Part shown: one piece after another, positions 1 to 8,141 of the stretch
Layout: every line of letters starts with the position of its first letter
Position numbering within the stretch: position 1 is the first letter of the stretch
Origin: a bacterium
GTDB taxonomy: Bacteria; Bacteroidota; Bacteroidia; NS11-12g; UBA955
Direction of reading: 5' to 3'
Assembly (NCBI GenBank): GCA_029945665.1
Contig: JAQSCZ010000026.1
Coordinates: forward strand, 1-37,992
Length of the DNA stretch: 37,992 nt
Program-made: the position numbers and the translations under genes
Notes under the pieces: generated by a model
Told to the model about the DNA's origin: nothing
Seen by the model: only the letters and a program-made list of their open reading frames with translations
The model's database searches: none

Positions 1-206
1 TTTACAAAAATAACACTTTTTTATCAATTATGGATGATTACGGACATTCAAATAATAATACTATTGAATTGACAATGAATCAAGAAAAATATGGCAACAT
101 TGAAAATTCAATTACAATATCACCTGATAAAATTAGCTTTAGTTCCATTAATCATGATTCGTATACGAGTATTAATAATTCCAGAGTATTAATCAAGATT
201 AAATAG
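1..206 (+). CDS. 3' end of an unknown protein (partial at left edge)
   Basis: Frame 3 is open from the left edge (base 3) to a TAG at 204-206, giving about 67 C-terminal residues rich in Asn, Ser, Ile and Thr and ending in LIKIK. The composition is typical of an extracytoplasmic beta-rich Bacteroidota protein, but I recognise no family. The other two plus-strand frames are closed by stops. An AT-rich hairpin lies 39 bases downstream. It may be the tail of a lipoprotein or surface protein; no function can be assigned. Confidence 0.5.
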   Translation, partial: YKNNTFLSIMDDYGHSNNNTIELTMNQEKYGNIENSITISPDKISFSSINHDSYTSINNSRVLIKIK

Positions 207-244
207 CACTGCCTTTTATTAAGAAATTCGAACTAAAACGTTCT

Positions 245-272
245 AAAATAAATTTACCTCAATTTATTTTTT
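245..272 (+). terminator. possible terminator hairpin after the left-edge gene
   Basis: A perfect 10-bp inverted repeat (AAAATAAATT at 245-254, AATTTATTTT at 261-270) has a 6-base loop TACCTC and runs into TT. The stem is all A/T, so it is weak. Its position, 39 bases after the stop at 206 and before the next gene, is right for an intrinsic terminator. Confidence 0.3.
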
Positions 273-380
273 CAGTATAAAATAAACAAAAAATACATGA
301 ACTAAAAAAAAATATTTTCAGGTCTCAATGCCACATATTTTAATTTTAATCTGTCTATTACTTAAATGGAGGATATTAAA

Positions 381-1697
381 ATGAAAGAAACAATTATTAT
401 TTGCTTTTTTGCTGGTGCCACTCATGCACTTTCGCAAAACTTCAACACCATGCCGTCCGACAATTTCTTTAGTCCGCATGCTTTGCACCGATCTACTATC
501 AATCTTATGCCTACCGCTCAATTCACATTTTTCGCAAAAGGCAATTTACTATATGAATTAACACAATCGAGCAGCAATCCATCGGAATTACTTAAAACCA
601 GTTTAAATAACAATAAAAGCAAAAACTACCTTTACCTGCAAGCCCAAAGCAACTTATTAGATTACAGAAAAAATACAGGTCGTTATGAAATTGGATGGAG
701 TGTTGGACTAAAAAGTTCTTTCTATATGCAATCCAATTTTAATATACCAAATGCACCTAAAGTGGACGAAGTCAATCCCAATAACACAAACCTAAATAGT
801 ACCCATGTTAAAATAAAATTAGGTGGATATGCCGCAGTCAGTTATGGTTTTTCATTTCTAAAAAACATCCATAAAAACTATCTTAAAACCTATGGCTTCA
901 AAATAGAACTTCTTACAGGAATCAATGCGATAAAAGGACAACTCAATTCTAAAGGTGTTCAGGCACCCGACTCGACCCATGTTAATCTAATTATTGCTAG
1001 AAATGGGTTTATTTCAAGATCAAAAAAACGTTTATTACCAGAAGAATTTTTGCCATTTTTCAAGAATCCAGGTATCGCACTAAGCTATGGTATGAAATGG
1101 CAAATAAATGCTCAAAATACTTGGTCGATTAACCTCAATAATTTCGGATTCATTTATTACAGCCGAACAGTTAACAACCTACACAAAGGTTTTGACACCT
1201 TAAATATCAATAGAGATGAAAAGCCATTCAATAATTATTATGAGCAGTTAAAAACGCAAGCAACAAGGCAGAATGAGGCTTATTACTTTTTACCTTTTGA
1301 ACTTAACTCTACTTACAACCACCAATTTAACATCAAACATTCTGCTAGTTTTTTATTGACGCTTAACCCAATATTTAAAAATATTCAAACTGCTTTGATA
1401 TGGCATAAACACATTCGCCATTATGAAATAAACTCCAGTTTAAACAGTATTAATTTTAGTCGAATGTTAATGGGATTAGGCTTATCAAAAAAAGCAAAAT
1501 TTATCAGTTGGGGTATTAATTTCAACTACTTAGTAAATACTTTAAGTACTATAAAAAACGGGATCACACAAACCATCGATATTGGCTATCAGAACCATTT
1601 AAATACACAGTTATTTTTATATTATAATTTTATAAAAAGGACCAAGCGATTAACGAGCAAACCACATCGGTTAATATCTATAAAATATGCGCCATAA
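381..1697 (+). CDS. putative outer-membrane beta-barrel protein (DUF5723-like)
   Basis: A 438-residue protein with an N-terminal signal peptide (MKETIIICFFAGATHALSQ) and no internal hydrophobic helix. The body is rich in alternating aromatic/polar segments such as YEIGWSVGLKSSFYMQ and ISWGINFNYLV, as in outer-membrane beta-barrels. The layout resembles Bacteroidota DUF5723 proteins, but I assign that family only tentatively. I chose ATG 381 over the in-frame ATG 366 because an unusually good Shine-Dalgarno GGAGGA (368-373) sits 7 bases before it and because it gives a clean signal peptide. Such ribosome sites are uncommon in this phylum. The gene is monocistronic and convergent with the thioesterase gene downstream. 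Confidence 0.6.
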   Translation: MKETIIICFFAGATHALSQNFNTMPSDNFFSPHALHRSTINLMPTAQFTFFAKGNLLYELTQSSSNPSELLKTSLNNNKSKNYLYLQAQSNLLDYRKNTGRYEIGWSVGLKSSFYMQSNFNIPNAPKVDEVNPNNTNLNSTHVKIKLGGYAAVSYGFSFLKNIHKNYLKTYGFKIELLTGINAIKGQLNSKGVQAPDSTHVNLIIARNGFISRSKKRLLPEEFLPFFKNPGIALSYGMKWQINAQNTWSINLNNFGFIYYSRTVNNLHKGFDTLNINRDEKPFNNYYEQLKTQATRQNEAYYFLPFELNSTYNHQFNIKHSASFLLTLNPIFKNIQTALIWHKHIRHYEINSSLNSINFSRMLMGLGLSKKAKFISWGINFNYLVNTLSTIKNGITQTIDIGYQNHLNTQLFLYYNFIKRTKRLTSKPHRLISIKYAP

Positions 1698-1702
1698 ATG
1701 AC

Positions 1703-1744
1703 CTGTATTCACAAAATCAATACAGTAATCATGAGTGCATGATT
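1703..1744. terminator. tandem hairpins between convergent genes
   Basis: Two adjacent inverted repeats fill the 75-base gap between convergent genes: CTGTATT (1703-1709) with AATACAG (1719-1725), and AATCATG (1727-1733) with CATGATT (1738-1744, loop AGTG). Neither is followed by a strong T run, so termination is inferred mainly from position. Confidence 0.35.
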
Positions 1745-1772
1745 ATTGAGTTTTACGGCTGTTTTTACAGAA

Positions 1773-2201
1773 TTAAAGCGAGGTACTGAATCTCGCAACT
1801 ACCCATTCAGGAATAATCAAAGCCTTACCTGTTTTCAAATCGATTAAGCTATAATTGAAATAGCCATCGCAACTTATTTTTTTTGATTGTTGGTTGACGA
1901 TTTCAAAATTCACCAATACATTGTTTTTTTGCAGTGAAACAATATGTGTATTAATTTCCATTTTATCGCCCATTTTAAGTGCGCGTTTAAAGTTCATTTT
2001 AGTTTCAATAATAACGAAACCCATGCCATGTTGCATAAATTCCTCGAAACTCATTTTATAGCACCGGTGCATTTGATCGTATCGCGCTGCGAGCACATAG
2101 TCCATATATTTGCTACTGTGCACATGCTGAAACAAATCAATATCATCTGGTCGAACTTCGAGCAAAGAACTATATACTGTTGTATTAAGCCGCATTGACA
2201 T
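1773..2201 (-). CDS. acyl-CoA thioesterase, hotdog fold (4-hydroxybenzoyl-CoA thioesterase / YbgC-like)
   Basis: A protein of about 142 residues with a single hotdog domain, expected to hydrolyse acyl-CoA thioesters in the cytoplasm. The segment DIDLFQHVHSSKYMDYVLAARYD matches the family's catalytic-helix motif D-x-D-x(2)-x-H-V-N-x(2)-Y with HVHSS in place of HVNN; the catalytic Asp is the second Asp of DDID. Residues FVIIETKMNFKRALKMGD form the usual central strand and turn. The frame opens at a TTG (2222) inside the upstream ABC gene. I prefer the ATG at 2201 (or ATG 2195), both overlapping the end of that gene, which suggests translational coupling. The acyl substrate is unknown. Confidence 0.75.
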   Translation of the reverse strand: MSMRLNTTVYSSLLEVRPDDIDLFQHVHSSKYMDYVLAARYDQMHRCYKMSFEEFMQHGMGFVIIETKMNFKRALKMGDKMEINTHIVSLQKNNVLVNFEIVNQQSKKISCDGYFNYSLIDLKTGKALIIPEWVVARFSTSL

Positions 2202-2871
2202 CGGTAACTTTGTTGTTCTCAATTTTTATAATTCTTGAAGGAAATTGAATTAACAAACGGTGTTCATGTGTTGCCATTAGCACAGCAGTACCTTCCTCTT
2301 TGGCAATAAATTGTAACAGCCTTGTGATATCATTTGATATTTCGGGATCTAAATTTCCAGTTGGTTCATCGGCAAGAATAACCTCAGGCTTATTCAACAG
2401 GGCACGCGCTATTACCAAGCGCTGTTGTTCGCCACCACTTAATTGATGGGGCATTTTATAATCTTTGGTTTCTAGACCAACGATATGCAATACCTCTCCA
2501 ACTCTTTTGGCCATTTCCATTTTATTTTTCCAACCCGTTGCTTTCAATACAAAAAGTAAATTTTCTTTGGCATTGCGATCTGTTAACAATTGAAAATCTT
2601 GAAAAATAATACCTAATCTTCGTCTCAATTTAGGAACCGCCCTTCTACTAAGTTTTACTAGGTCGAAGCCAGCAACACTGCCATTACCCAATTCCAATTT
2701 CAATTCACCATATAGTGTTTTTAAAAGAGAGCTTTTACCACTTCCAGTTTTGCCTATCAAGTAGGCAAATTCGCCCTTATTTATTTCTAAATCGACTTGG
2801 TGCAAGACCAAGTTTTTTTCTTGAAAAATATCGGCTTGTCTTAAATTAATTACAGATAATTCTGCAGTCAT
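2185..2871 (-). CDS. ABC transporter ATP-binding protein, FtsE-like
   Basis: A 228-residue ABC ATPase. Walker A GKTGSGKSS is at 40-48, the Q-loop Gln at 91 (IIFQDFQLL), the signature LSGGEQQR at 144-151, Walker B VILADEP at 164-170 and the switch His near 202 (MATHEH). The IFQDFQLL and ADEPTGNLDPE segments are typical of the FtsE/LolD/MacB branch, and in Bacteroidota this sequence type is normally called FtsE, the partner of the membrane protein FtsX in divisome-linked peptidoglycan hydrolase control. No FtsX is adjacent. The frame extends upstream to 2907, but the ATG at 2871 gives the normal family N-terminus and begins 17 bases after the ung stop. Its 3' end overlaps the thioesterase. Confidence 0.8.
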   Translation of the reverse strand: MTAELSVINLRQADIFQEKNLVLHQVDLEINKGEFAYLIGKTGSGKSSLLKTLYGELKLELGNGSVAGFDLVKLSRRAVPKLRRRLGIIFQDFQLLTDRNAKENLLFVLKATGWKNKMEMAKRVGEVLHIVGLETKDYKMPHQLSGGEQQRLVIARALLNKPEVILADEPTGNLDPEISNDITRLLQFIAKEEGTAVLMATHEHRLLIQFPSRIIKIENNKVTDVNAA

Positions 2872-2888
2872 AATAGGCAAAGCTAATA

Positions 2889-3572
2889 CTACTGCGGCAA
2901 TTGCCAATCAATTGGGGTGATTCCTTTTTCAACAAAATAAGCATTGGTTTTAGAAAAATGACCTGAACCGAAGAATCCGGTATGGGCAGAAAAGGGTGAA
3001 GGGTGCGCTGCTGTTAGCACTAAGTGCTTTTGTTTATTAATCAATACACTTTTATTTTGGGCGTATTTACCCCACAAAATAAACACTAAATTTTCTCTTT
3101 TGTCATCCAAACTCTTTATCACTTCATCCGTAAAATTCTCCCATCCTTTTTGTTGATGGCTTCCTGGGGTATTGGCTCGAACAGTTAGTGTGGCATTTAG
3201 CATTAAAACACCTTGCTCGGCCCAATGCTGTAAATAACCATGAACAGGAGGTATAAAACCAATGTCTGCCTGTAGTTCTTTATAAATATTCTTCAAGGAA
3301 GGTGGCAGTTTAATCCCCTTATTAACACTAAAACACAAACCATGTGCCTGACCTTCTCCATGGTAAGGGTCTTGACCCAAAATCACCACTTTCACTTGAT
3401 TAAATGGCGTAGAGTCAAATGCCGAAAATATAGCTTCGCTTTTGGGGTAAACCACATGCATTTGCTTTTCCTGCTTAAGAAACAATTCTAATTCATTAAA
3501 ATAAGGCTTACTGAATTCTGCTTTTAATTCATGTAACCAGGTTGGATGTATGCTTATTAATTCGTTAGACAA
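2889..3572 (-). CDS. ung: uracil-DNA glycosylase, family 1
   Basis: A 227-residue enzyme that removes uracil from DNA as the first step of base excision repair. The water-activating motif GQDPYHG is at 66-72 (catalytic Asp68) and the Leu-loop HPSPFSAHTGFF starts at 190. Length and N-terminus (SNELISIHP) match family 1. The only start that keeps this N-terminus is TTG at 3570-3572; no ATG lies nearby. It leads a minus-strand group with the ABC ATPase and thioesterase, while the neighbouring ligA, on the other strand, also serves DNA repair. Confidence 0.95.
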   Translation of the reverse strand: MSNELISIHPTWLHELKAEFSKPYFNELELFLKQEKQMHVVYPKSEAIFSAFDSTPFNQVKVVILGQDPYHGEGQAHGLCFSVNKGIKLPPSLKNIYKELQADIGFIPPVHGYLQHWAEQGVLMLNATLTVRANTPGSHQQKGWENFTDEVIKSLDDKRENLVFILWGKYAQNKSVLINKQKHLVLTAAHPSPFSAHTGFFGSGHFSKTNAYFVEKGITPIDWQLPQ

Positions 3573-3626
3573 ATGACAGTAATTTAAAAATCGAACTTTG
3601 GGATTAGAAAAATATTCGCTTCAAAA

Positions 3627-3908
3627 TTAGTGCTTATCTGGTCGATGTTCTGCATGCTTGTCTGCACCATTTGCAGAATGGGTTGGATGTCTATCCGTGG
3701 TCTTGGCCGCTCGGTGTTTAATGATTTCAGCGCCCGTTTGTTTCATTCCTAATTTCATAATTTTAACAATATCGGCTTCGCTTAATCCATACTGAGCTTC
3801 TATTGCTTCAAACGGTGTTAGGTCTTCCCATGCCATTTCTAATACATGGTCTATCTCTTGTTCACTTAAGTCCTTTATTTTAAGTGTAAGCATATTCAAG
3901 TTTAACAC
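3627..3908 (-). CDS. DUF2805 / TIGR03643 family small protein with His-rich tail
   Basis: A 93-residue protein whose first 55 residues match the DUF2805 family: LSEQEIDHVLEMAWED, then TPFEAIEAQYGLSEADIVKIM, a helix-turn-helix-like pattern. Function of the family is unknown. After that point the usual basic C-terminus (Lys-Pro-Ser-Ser-Phe-like) is replaced by a sequence rich in His, Lys and Asp (HPTH, KHAEHRPDKH). The alternative frames do not restore the usual ending, so it is not a simple frameshift. A second Met (MLTLKIKDL, residue 6) could be the true start. It is divergent from ligA. Confidence 0.7.
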   Translation of the reverse strand: MLNLNMLTLKIKDLSEQEIDHVLEMAWEDLTPFEAIEAQYGLSEADIVKIMKLGMKQTGAEIIKHRAAKTTDRHPTHSANGADKHAEHRPDKH

Positions 3909-3928
3909 TTTTTTTCATACTTGTTGCT

Positions 3929-3936
3929 TATTTTTG
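3929..3936 (+). promoter_or_regulatory. -7 type promoter box before ligA
   Basis: TATTTTTG matches the Bacteroidota -7 consensus TAnnTTTG (established for the primary sigma factor of this phylum). It lies 12 bases before the chosen ligA ATG (3948) but downstream of the alternative TTG at 3921, so it supports the ATG. I see no convincing -33 TTTG. Confidence 0.3.
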
Positions 3937-3947
3937 AAAAATCTTTT

Positions 3948-5957
3948 ATGCACACCTCGGACATCGAAAATAAAATCACTCAATTAAGAAAATCGCTTTC
4001 TGAATACAATTATCAATATTATGTAATGGCTGAGCCAACTATCAGCGATTATGAATTCGATAAACTATTAGAAGAATTGCAGCTTTTAGAGAAAGCACAC
4101 CCCGAATTTTACAACCCCGATTCCCCTACCCTTAAAGTAGGTGGCGCTATCCATAAAAATTTCGAAAACTTTACTCACCAATATCCCATGCTTAGTCTTG
4201 GAAACACATACAGTGAAGAAGATTTACGCGATTTCGACCAACGAATTATTAAACAATTGGGACATACAGATTACGCCTATGTTTGTGAATTAAAATTCGA
4301 TGGACTCTCCATTAGCTTGCACTACGAAAACGGTGATTTAATAAGAGCGGTTACACGAGGCGATGGAACCAAAGGAGATGTAGTAACCGATAATGTGAGA
4401 ACGATTAAAGCCTTACACACGCGATTGTCAAGCAACTGTCCGCCATCATTTGAAGTAAGGGGTGAAATTTTTATGCATCGCCAAGCCTTTGATCGATTAA
4501 ACAAACAACGTGAAGAAGAAGGTGAACCATTATACGCCAATCCTCGGAACGTGGCATCTGGCACTCTAAAATTACAAGACAGTGCCGATGTGGCTAAACG
4601 CCCCTTAGACATTTATCTCTATCAATTAATAGAAAAAAACGAGACGATTAAAACGCATGCCGAAAGCTTAGTTGCCATGAAAAATTGGGGATTAAAAACC
4701 AGCGAACACAGCAAGACTTGTTCTAATATTGAGGCTGTTTTTAATTTCATAAACTATTGGGACAAGGAACGCAAAAATTTAAGTTATGACATCGATGGCG
4801 TGGTCGTAAAAATAAATGACTACCACCAACGTGAGGAATTGGGCTTTACCGCTAAGTCACCACGATGGGCCATTGCCTTTAAATTTAAAACAGAAGCTGC
4901 TTGTACCCAAGTGTTAAGTATCGTATATCAAGTTGGTCGAACAGGCTCTATTACGCCTGTTGCCAATTTACAACCTGTATTACTTCTAGGCACTACTGTA
5001 AAGCGGGCCTCGCTACACAATGCGAATGAAATAGAACGATTAGACTTGCGTGTTGGCGATTATGTATATGTTGAAAAAGGAGGCGAAATAATCCCGAAAA
5101 TTACAGGTGTAAATTTAGATAAACGGAACAACGAAACACCCCCTTTAACTTATATTACCCATTGCCCAGAATGCCATACAGAACTGGTACGCAAAGAAGG
5201 CGAAGCCAATCATTATTGTCCGAATGAAGTAAGCTGTCCACCCCAAGTAGTAGGCCGTATTCAACATTTCATTCACCGAAAAGCGATGGACATTAATGGC
5301 ATGGGTGATGAGACTGTACAATTACTATACGAGAGTGGCTTGGTGCATACAATTGCCGATTTATTTGATTTAAAATATGAACAAGTATTAATGTTAGACC
5401 GGATGGCTGAGAAATCGGCACAAAATTTAATTGAAGGCATTAAAGAGGCCATTAAAATTCCTTATCAGCGGGTTTTATTTGGCTTAGGCATTCGCTATGT
5501 TGGCGAGACAGTAGCAAAAAAATTAGCCGCTCAATTTAAAACCATCGAACAATTACAAATGGCTAGTTTTGAAGAATTAATTGCAGTAGATGAAATAGGT
5601 GAGCGGATAGCGGAATCGATTATAGAATATTTTCAAAACCCATACCATACCAACCAAATAGAAAGATTAAAAGCAGCAGGACTCCAATTTGAAAATACAG
5701 AAAAAGAAAAAGTGATGGAATCAGCCATCCTTGCGGGTAAATCTGTTGTCATTTCAGGGGTATTCAGCCAATACAGTCGCGATGAGATTAAAAACATGGT
5801 AGAAATCAATGGTGGCAAAAACGCCAGTGGAATAACAGGTAAAACTGACTATGTAGTTGCAGGTGAAAACATGGGACCAGCAAAGCTAGAAAAAGCTGTT
5901 CAATTAAACATTCCTATCCTCAGCGAAAGCGATTTCCTTCAACTTATAGGCAAATAA
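3948..5957 (+). CDS. ligA: NAD-dependent DNA ligase LigA
   Basis: A 669-residue enzyme sealing nicks in replication and repair with NAD+ as cofactor. The N-terminal Ia domain (NYQYYV, SDYEFD) is followed by the adenylation domain with catalytic Lys116 in ELKFDG. An OB fold follows, then a four-Cys zinc finger (CPEC and YC-PNEVSC, about 405-430), helix-hairpin-helix repeats (VDEIGERIAESI) and a C-terminal BRCT domain (KSVVISGVF through PILSESDFLQLI). Length is standard. The frame opens at TTG 3921, but ATG 3948 (MHTSDIENK) gives the usual N-terminus. The stop codon lies inside a terminator stem. Confidence 0.97.
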   Translation: MHTSDIENKITQLRKSLSEYNYQYYVMAEPTISDYEFDKLLEELQLLEKAHPEFYNPDSPTLKVGGAIHKNFENFTHQYPMLSLGNTYSEEDLRDFDQRIIKQLGHTDYAYVCELKFDGLSISLHYENGDLIRAVTRGDGTKGDVVTDNVRTIKALHTRLSSNCPPSFEVRGEIFMHRQAFDRLNKQREEEGEPLYANPRNVASGTLKLQDSADVAKRPLDIYLYQLIEKNETIKTHAESLVAMKNWGLKTSEHSKTCSNIEAVFNFINYWDKERKNLSYDIDGVVVKINDYHQREELGFTAKSPRWAIAFKFKTEAACTQVLSIVYQVGRTGSITPVANLQPVLLLGTTVKRASLHNANEIERLDLRVGDYVYVEKGGEIIPKITGVNLDKRNNETPPLTYITHCPECHTELVRKEGEANHYCPNEVSCPPQVVGRIQHFIHRKAMDINGMGDETVQLLYESGLVHTIADLFDLKYEQVLMLDRMAEKSAQNLIEGIKEAIKIPYQRVLFGLGIRYVGETVAKKLAAQFKTIEQLQMASFEELIAVDEIGERIAESIIEYFQNPYHTNQIERLKAAGLQFENTEKEKVMESAILAGKSVVISGVFSQYSRDEIKNMVEINGGKNASGITGKTDYVVAGENMGPAKLEKAVQLNIPILSESDFLQLIGK

Positions 5958-5984
5958 CTGTATTTCAGTTATTTAATATTTTTT
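5952..5984 (+). terminator. intrinsic terminator of ligA overlapping its stop codon
   Basis: AAATAACTG (5952-5960) pairs perfectly with CAGTTATTT (5966-5974) across a TATTT loop and is followed by AATATTTTTT. The TAA stop (5955-5957) is part of the left arm. Confidence 0.65.
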
Positions 5985-6005
5985 ACAGCTTATGAAAAAA
6001 TATAA

Positions 6006-6156
6006 TTACCCTATTTTTGTGACAAGAATTGAAATAATTTACCCTAACTCTGTAACAAATATTTGAGTTATTTACCCTAACTTTGTGACAAATATCTGCA
6101 ATATTTACCCTAACTTTGTGACATAAAATAGAATTATTTACCCTAACTTTGTGACA
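6006..6156 (+). repeat. five-copy tandem array, 33-bp period, directly upstream of the DUF4143 ATPase
   Basis: A 19-bp core TTACCCTAACTTTGTGACA occurs at 6006, 6039, 6072, 6105 and 6138, an exact 33-bp period. Copies 3-5 are identical. Copy 1 reads CCTATTTTTGTGACA and copy 2 has CTCTGTAACA. The 14-bp spacers differ in sequence but are all AT-rich and mostly end in AT. The last core ends 20 bases before the ATPase start codon. The core contains TAACTTTG (TATTTTTG in copy 1), which fits the TAnnTTTG promoter box of this phylum. The array may therefore be a set of protein-binding sites, repeated promoter elements, or both; this is inference. Confidence 0.9.
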
Positions 6157-6176
6157 ATATCCATTCAAAACGGCCT

Positions 6177-7559
6177 ATGATTGAAAGACAAATACTATCC
6201 CAGTTAATGCAATGGAAAGCGAAAAAAAATCGCAAACCTTTGGTATTAAGAGGGGCAAGACAAGTAGGCAAAACCACCTTGGTAGCACAATTTGGAAAAT
6301 CCTTTCAGCAATACATTTATCTTAACCTTGAGCTGCCAGAAGACCAGCAACATTTCCTCCAACACACCAGTTTAGAAGCGATCATTGCCTCTGTTTTTTA
6401 TGCCAAAAACAAACAACTCTCTAAGCGCAAAGGCACCCTATTGTTCATAGATGAAATTCAAGAAGTACCAGCAGCTTTAGGACTGCTTCGTTATTTTTAT
6501 GAACACACGCCCGATTTACATGTCATCGCTGCGGGGTCGTTATTAGAAACAGTTTTCAACAAAACCATTCACTACCCCGTGGGCAGGGTTGAATTCCTGG
6601 CGGTGCGGCCAATTTCATTTCCCGAATATTTACAAGCCATTGGCGAACACAGTTCGCTGGAACAACTTTCGCAACTTCCTATTGCACCATTTGCACATAC
6701 TAAACTTTTAAAATTATTTCAGCAATATACTTTGATTGGTGGTATGCCCGAAATTGTGAACCATTATGCGGAGCACCGCGACCTAGTATCCCTTAAACCA
6801 TTGTACGAGTCGCTACTCCTTTCGTATATAGATGATGTTGAAAAATATGCAGAAAATACGACCCATATCCAAACCCTTCGTTTGGCTATAAGGACAGCCT
6901 TTTCTGAAGCAGGCAAACGCATCCGATTTCATGGCTTTGGCTCCTCTAACTATGGCTCGCGCGAGATGGGCGAAGCATTGAGGGCACTAGAAAAAACCTT
7001 GCTCATTCATTTAATTTATCCTACAACAGGGGTTAAATTACCCTTGTTACCCGACCATAAAAAAGCGCCTCGCCTACAAGTATTAGATACAGGAATGATT
7101 AATTATTTCGCAGGTCTGCAAGGCGATATTCTTTCGAGTCCCAATTTAGATGCGATTCACGAAGGATTAATTATTGAGCACATGGTTGGGCAAGAATTAT
7201 TAGCGGCCGAAAGTAGTATCTTAGAGACACTCAACTTTTGGGTAAGAGAAAAAAAAACATCGATGGCCGAAGTCGATTTTCTCTATAAATACAATGGCTT
7301 ATTAATTCCTATTGAAGTTAAGAAGGGGGCAACTGGCAAATTAAAATCGTTGCATTTGTACATGGAACTAGCGCCTCACGACATGGCCATACGCCTACAT
7401 TCAGGACCATTTGACATCAGCATCATTCAAACAGCGAATGAAAAAACTTACCATTTATTGAGTTTGCCTTATTATTTAGTTTCACAACTTCATTTGTATT
7501 TACCTTGGTTCGAAAAGCAGAAAAGAACACCTCTTAAAAAGAAAAATGCTATCAAATGA
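6177..7559 (+). CDS. AAA-type ATPase with DUF4143 domain
   Basis: A 460-residue cytoplasmic ATPase of the large, mostly uncharacterised AAA_14/DUF4143 group. The N-terminal domain has Walker A GARQVGKTT (26-34), Walker B LLFIDEIQE (88-96) and a sensor segment HVIAAGSLLE. The middle carries the typical GRVEFLAVRPISFPEYL and LIGGMPEIV. The C-terminal DUF4143 part ends with EVDFLYKYNGLLIPIEVKKG (about 362-382), whose Asp and Glu-x-Lys pattern resembles a PD-(D/E)XK nuclease core; whether it cuts DNA is unknown. ATG 6177 follows the 33-bp repeat array by 20 bases, so the array probably controls it. It stands alone between ligA and the DUF6913 gene, which suggests a mobile or selfish insertion into a conserved neighbourhood (inference). 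Confidence 0.9.
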   Translation: MIERQILSQLMQWKAKKNRKPLVLRGARQVGKTTLVAQFGKSFQQYIYLNLELPEDQQHFLQHTSLEAIIASVFYAKNKQLSKRKGTLLFIDEIQEVPAALGLLRYFYEHTPDLHVIAAGSLLETVFNKTIHYPVGRVEFLAVRPISFPEYLQAIGEHSSLEQLSQLPIAPFAHTKLLKLFQQYTLIGGMPEIVNHYAEHRDLVSLKPLYESLLLSYIDDVEKYAENTTHIQTLRLAIRTAFSEAGKRIRFHGFGSSNYGSREMGEALRALEKTLLIHLIYPTTGVKLPLLPDHKKAPRLQVLDTGMINYFAGLQGDILSSPNLDAIHEGLIIEHMVGQELLAAESSILETLNFWVREKKTSMAEVDFLYKYNGLLIPIEVKKGATGKLKSLHLYMELAPHDMAIRLHSGPFDISIIQTANEKTYHLLSLPYYLVSQLHLYLPWFEKQKRTPLKKKNAIK

Positions 7560-7588
7560 TAAGCCTTAGACATATCAATAATTTCAAC

Positions 7589-7596
7589 TAATTTTG
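7589..7596 (+). promoter_or_regulatory. -7 type promoter box before the DUF6913-dapA pair
   Basis: TAATTTTG fits TAnnTTTG and lies 20 bases before the TTG start at 7617. No clear TTTG is found at -33. Confidence 0.35.
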
Positions 7597-7616
7597 CATT
7601 CGACTTATCCCTCACA

Positions 7617-8135
7617 TTGAACCTAAAAAGCCTCATTAAAAAAAGTAAGATGGCCAGCAATAAACGCATGGCTAAGAACTTCAATAGCATTGAATCGGTG
7701 CTTATTGTATGGGATGCCAGCCAATCTAAATCGGATATAGAAGAGCTTAAAACATTTGGACATGAATTAAGGCAGAGCGGTAAAGAGATTACTTTTTTAA
7801 CCTACCACCCTATTAAAAAACTCAGTCCGGATATGCTCCCCAATGAAATATATCATCTGTGTTCAAAAGCAGATTTTTCATTTTTCGAAGTTCCCAAAGG
7901 CGCCTCACTAAAAGCTTTACTTAACAAACCCTTTGATTTATTTATCAATGGTTGTTTGGCCGATAATAAAACAATGAAAACATTAGCGGCCTATACCCAA
8001 TCTCAATTTAGAATTGGTCCATATATCGATTCAGAAGACACCAATTTTTATGAGTTAATGATTATCCCGAATGGGGCGGACCCATGCGAAAATTACTTAA
8101 TAGAAATCGGCAAATACTTAAAAAAAATTCATTAA
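7617..8135 (+). CDS. DUF6913 family protein
   Basis: A 172-residue soluble protein of a family found next to dapA in many Bacteroidota; its function is unknown. It has a basic N-terminus (LKSLIKKSKMASNKRMAKNF), then a Rossmann-like alternation beginning SVLIVWDAS, a central FEVPKGASLKALLNKPFDLFINGC, and a C-terminus FYELMIIPNGADPCENYLIEIGKYL. The start is TTG 7617, chosen because the basic N-terminal helix is characteristic of the family and a promoter box lies just upstream. ATG 7650 is the alternative. It ends 6 bases before dapA, so the two are almost certainly co-transcribed. Confidence 0.75.
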   Translation: MNLKSLIKKSKMASNKRMAKNFNSIESVLIVWDASQSKSDIEELKTFGHELRQSGKEITFLTYHPIKKLSPDMLPNEIYHLCSKADFSFFEVPKGASLKALLNKPFDLFINGCLADNKTMKTLAAYTQSQFRIGPYIDSEDTNFYELMIIPNGADPCENYLIEIGKYLKKIH

Positions 8136-8141
8136 TAAACA

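Noticed and set aside
3627-3780. Frameshift in the DUF2805 gene explaining its odd C-terminus
   Set aside because: I read the alternative frames after residue 55; both meet stops quickly and neither gives the usual family ending.
6006-6156. The 33-bp array as a CRISPR
   Set aside because: Cores are 19 bp and spacers only 14 bp and A/T-rich. There are no cas genes, and the promoter-like core next to an ATPase start fits a regulatory array better.
5983-6168. Minus-strand open frame of 61 codons with an 11-residue repeat CHKVRVN
   Set aside because: It is the antisense of the 33-bp array. Because the period is a multiple of three the frame stays open by repetition, and there is no start context or protein-like composition.
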